Assembly: GCA_964036315.1 (NCBI GenBank)
Contig: OZ038479.1
Span: 62,668,804-62,732,803 of the forward strand
Direction: 5' to 3'
Length of the DNA stretch: 64,000 bases
Source: Acanthosepion esculentum
Taxonomy: Eukaryota > Mollusca > Cephalopoda > Sepiida > Sepiidae
A program made the translations under genes and the position numbers. Position 1 is the first letter of the stretch, and every line of letters begins with the position of its first letter. Positions 61,261 to 64,000 of this stretch are shown piece after piece. The notes beneath the pieces were generated by a model, which worked only from the letters and a program-made list of their open reading frames with translations, did no database searches and was not told where the DNA came from.

Positions 61261-64000
61261 TTTTGTTATTTTGCAATAAAAAAGTTAGAATGCAAATAGG
61301 AATACTGCATATTTTGGTCTTTTTCAATAGAAAAGTTAGAAAACATATTGAAATATTGCATCTTTTCTAATTTTTTAATAAAAAAGTTTGAATGCAAAAA
61401 GGAATACTGCATATTTTGGTATTTATCAATAGAAAAGTTAGAAAACATATTGAAATATTGCATCTTTTGTCATTTTGCAATAAAAAAGTTAGAATGCAAA
61501 TAGGAATACTGCATATTGTTATATTTTTCAATTGAAATTTAGAAAACATATTGAAATATTGCATCTTTTGTTATTTTGCAATAAAAAAGTTAGAATGCAA
61601 ATAGGAATACTGCATATTTTGGTCATTTTCAATAGAAAAGTTAGAAAACATATTGAAATATTGCATCTTTTGTTATTTTGCAATAAAAAATTAGAATGCA
61701 AAAAGGAATACTGCATATTTTGGTCTTTTTCAATAGAAAAGTTAGAAAACATATTGAAATATTGCATCTTTTGTTATTTTGCAATAAAAAAGTTAGAATG
61801 CAAATAGGAATACTGCATATTTTGGTCATTTTCAATAGAAAAGTTAGAAAACATATTGAAATATTGCATCTTTTGTTATTTTGCAATAAAAAAGTTAGAA
61901 TGCAAAAAGGAATACTGTATATTTTGGTCTTTTTCAATAGAAAAGTTAGAAAACATATTGAAATATTGCATCTTTTGTTATTTTTCAATAAAAAAGTTAG
62001 AATGCAAATAGGAATACTGCATATTTTGGTCTTTTTCAATAGAAAAGTTAGAAAACATATTGAAATATTGCATCTTTTGTTATTTTGCAATAAAAAAGTT
62101 AGAATGCAAATAGGAATACTGCATATTGTTATATTTTTCAATAGAAAAGTTAGAAAACATATTGAAATATTGCATCTTTTGTTATTTTGCAATAAAAAAG
62201 TTAGAATGCAAATAGGAATACTGCATATTTTGGTCTTTTTCAATAGAAAAGTTAGAAAACATATTGAAATATTGCATCTTTTCTAATTTTGCAATAAAAA
62301 AGTTTGAATGCAAAAAGCATTACTGCATATTTTGGTATTTATCAATAGAAAAGTTAGAAAACATATTGAAATATTGCATCTTTTGTCATTTTGCAATAAA
62401 AAAGTTAGAATGCAAATAGGAATACTGCATATTGTTATATTTTTCAATAGAAATTTAGAAAACATATTGAAATATTGCATCTTTTGTTATTTTGCAATAA
62501 AAAAGTTAGAATGCAAATAGGAATACTGCATATTTTGGTCATTTTCAATAGAAAAGTTAGAAAAGATATTGAAATATTGCATCTTTTGTTATTTTGCAAT
62601 AAAATTTAGAATGCAAATAGGAGTACTGCATATTTTGGTCTTTTTAAATAGAAAAGTTAGAAAACATATTGAAATATTGCATCTTTTGTTATTTTGCAAT
62701 AAAAAAGTTAGAATGCAAATAGGAATACTGCATATTTTGGTCTTTTTCAATAGAAAAGTTAGAAAACATATTGAAATATTGCATCTTTTCTAATTTTGCA
62801 ATAAAAAAGTTTGAATGCAAAAAGGAATACTGCATATTTTGGTATTTATCAATAGAAAAGTTAGAAAACATATTGAAATATTGCATCTTTTGTCATTTTG
62901 CAATAAAAAAGTTAGAATGCAAATAGGAATACTGCATATTGTTATATTTTTCAATTGAAATTTAGAAAACATATTGAAATATTGCATCTTTTGTTATTTT
63001 GCAATAAAAAAGTTAGAATGCAAATAGGAATACTGCATATTTTGGTCATTTTCAATAGAAAAGTTAGAAAACATATTGAAATATTGCATCTTTTGTTATT
63101 TTGCAATAAAAAATTAGAATGCAAAAAGGAATACTGCATATTTTGGTCTTTTTCAATAGAAAAGTTAGAAAACATATTGAAATATTGCATCTTTTGTTAT
63201 TTTGCAATAAAAAAGTTACAATGCAAATAGGAATACTGCATATTTTGGTCATTTTCAATAGAAAAGTTAGAAAACATATTGAAATATTGCATCTTTTGTT
63301 ATTTTGCAATAAAAAATTAGAATGCAAAAAGGAATACTGCATATTTTGGTCTTTTTCAATAGAAAAGTTAGAAAACATATTGAAATATTGCATCTTTTGT
63401 TATTTTTCAATAAAAAAGTTAGAATGCAAATAGGAATACTGCATATTTTGGTCTTTTTCAATAGAAAAGTTAGAAAACATATTGAAATATTGCATCTTTT
63501 GTTATTTTGCAATAAAAAAGTTAGAATGCAAATAGGAATACTTCATATTGTTATATTTTTCAATAGAAAAGTTAGAAAACATATTGAAATATTGCATCTT
63601 TTGTTATTTTGCAATAAAAAAGTTAGAATGCAAATAGGAATACTGCATATTTTGGTCTTTTTCAATAGAAAAGTTAGAAAACATATTGAAATATTGCATC
63701 TTTTCTAATTTTGCAATAAAAAAGTTTGAATGCAAAAAGCAATACTGCATATTTTGGTATTTATCAATAGAAAAGTTAGAAAACATATTGAAATATTGCA
63801 TCTTTTGTCATTTTGCAATAAAAAAGTTAGAATGCAAATAGGAATACTGCATATTGTTATATTTTTCAATAGAAATTTAGAAAACATATTGAAATATTGC
63901 ATCTTTTGTTATTTTGCAATAAAAAAGTTAGAATGCAAATAGGAATACTGCATATTTTGGTCATTTTCAATAGAAAAGTTAGAAAAGATATTGAAATATT
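61260..64000. repeat. 1,423-bp HOR, second copy cut by the window edge
   Basis: The segment from 61,260 matches from 62,683 at 1,422-1,423 bp (14 x 102 minus 5) up to the last base. Markers are TTTTCTAATTTT, AAAAAAGTTTGAATGC, TTTTGTCATTTTGC and CAATTGAAATTTAG or CAATAGAAATTTAG. A further half-spaced pair of these markers lies at about 62,280 and 63,703. The first copy has TTTTCTAATTTTTTAATAAA near 61,365 where the others have TTTTCTAATTTTGCAATAAA. CAATTGAAATTTAG is one base short. The array continues beyond 64,000. Confidence 0.88.

Larger units (their letters stand above)
1..64000. repeat. 102-bp AT-rich satellite array (whole window)
   Basis: The full window is a head-to-tail array of a 102-bp monomer, for example the same motif starting at 23,701 and again at 23,803. 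About 627 monomers fit. All are in the same orientation. Counted on the consensus, G+C is about 24 of 102 bases. The array starts at the last two bases of a half A and ends 38 bases into a half B, so both edges are artificial. Individual monomers run about 98-104 bp because of small indels. I found no segment longer than a few tens of bases that fails to match the monomer: no gene, tRNA, rRNA, mobile element or CRISPR spacer. Satellites of this size are known from eukaryotic centromeres and heterochromatin; that role is inferred here, and the family is not one I recognise. Confidence 0.98.

Noticed and set aside
1..64000. CRISPR array
   Set aside because: There are no unique spacers. The whole 102-bp unit is repeated, and units are far longer than CRISPR repeat-spacer pairs.
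1..64000. Phage, plasmid or bacterial origin with iterons
   Set aside because: No gene appears in 64 kb and the array is hundreds of units long. Iteron sets are short and lie beside replication genes.
1..64000. TATA-type promoters
   Set aside because: TATA-like strings are expected by chance and by repetition in DNA with about 24% G+C; there is no gene to pair them with.

Overview
The whole 64-kb window is one uninterrupted, head-to-tail tandem array of an AT-rich satellite DNA. I see no gene, RNA gene, transposon, inversion or unique sequence anywhere in it. The monomer is 102 bp with about 24% G+C. About 627 monomers fit in the window. The array is cut mid-monomer at both edges, so it continues in both directions.

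Each 102-bp monomer is itself an ungapped dimer of two diverged 51-bp halves. Half A starts TTTTGCAATAAAAAAGTTAG and half B starts TTTTTCAATAGAAAAGTTAG. The consensus halves agree at 40 of 51 positions. Monomers differ by point changes at a limited set of sites and by small indels of 1-4 bp. The most visible variable site is the A/B junction (...TTGGTCTTTTTC, ...TTGGTATTTATC, ...TTGTTATATTTTTC, ...TTGGTCATTTTC, ...TTGGTTATTTTC).

On top of the monomer there are local higher-order repeats (HORs), multi-monomer blocks that recur nearly unchanged. From left to right: a block repeated at 1,527 bp and an 816-bp-shift duplication (0.7-7 kb); a 1,730-bp HOR with fragments (7.8-13.7 kb); a 1,221-bp HOR in three copies (13.7-17.4 kb); a mixed zone with a 2,141-bp shift (17.4-23.7 kb); a 1,428-bp duplication (23.7-26.4 kb); an irregular stretch (26.4-28.4 kb); 920- and 614-bp shifts (28.4-31.0 kb); a second, unrelated 1,428-bp duplication (32.9-35.8 kb); an irregular stretch (35.8-41.9 kb); an 11-copy cassette with alternating 611/1,019-bp spacing (41.9-50.5 kb); a 2,650-bp tandem duplication (50.8-56.2 kb); interleaved 1,426/1,630/2,444-bp shifts (56.2-61.3 kb); and a 1,423-bp HOR running off the right edge. 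Nearly all shifts are whole multiples of 102 bp less or plus a few bases.

A gene-free, HOR-structured satellite of this size points to a eukaryotic chromosome, probably centromeric, pericentromeric or other heterochromatin. I do not recognise the family and cannot name the organism. Because 51 and 102 are multiples of three, several frames on both strands stay open for hundreds of codons. I read these as by-products of the repeat rather than genes: the A/B half differences show no third-codon-position bias, and frame-breaking indels are scattered throughout.
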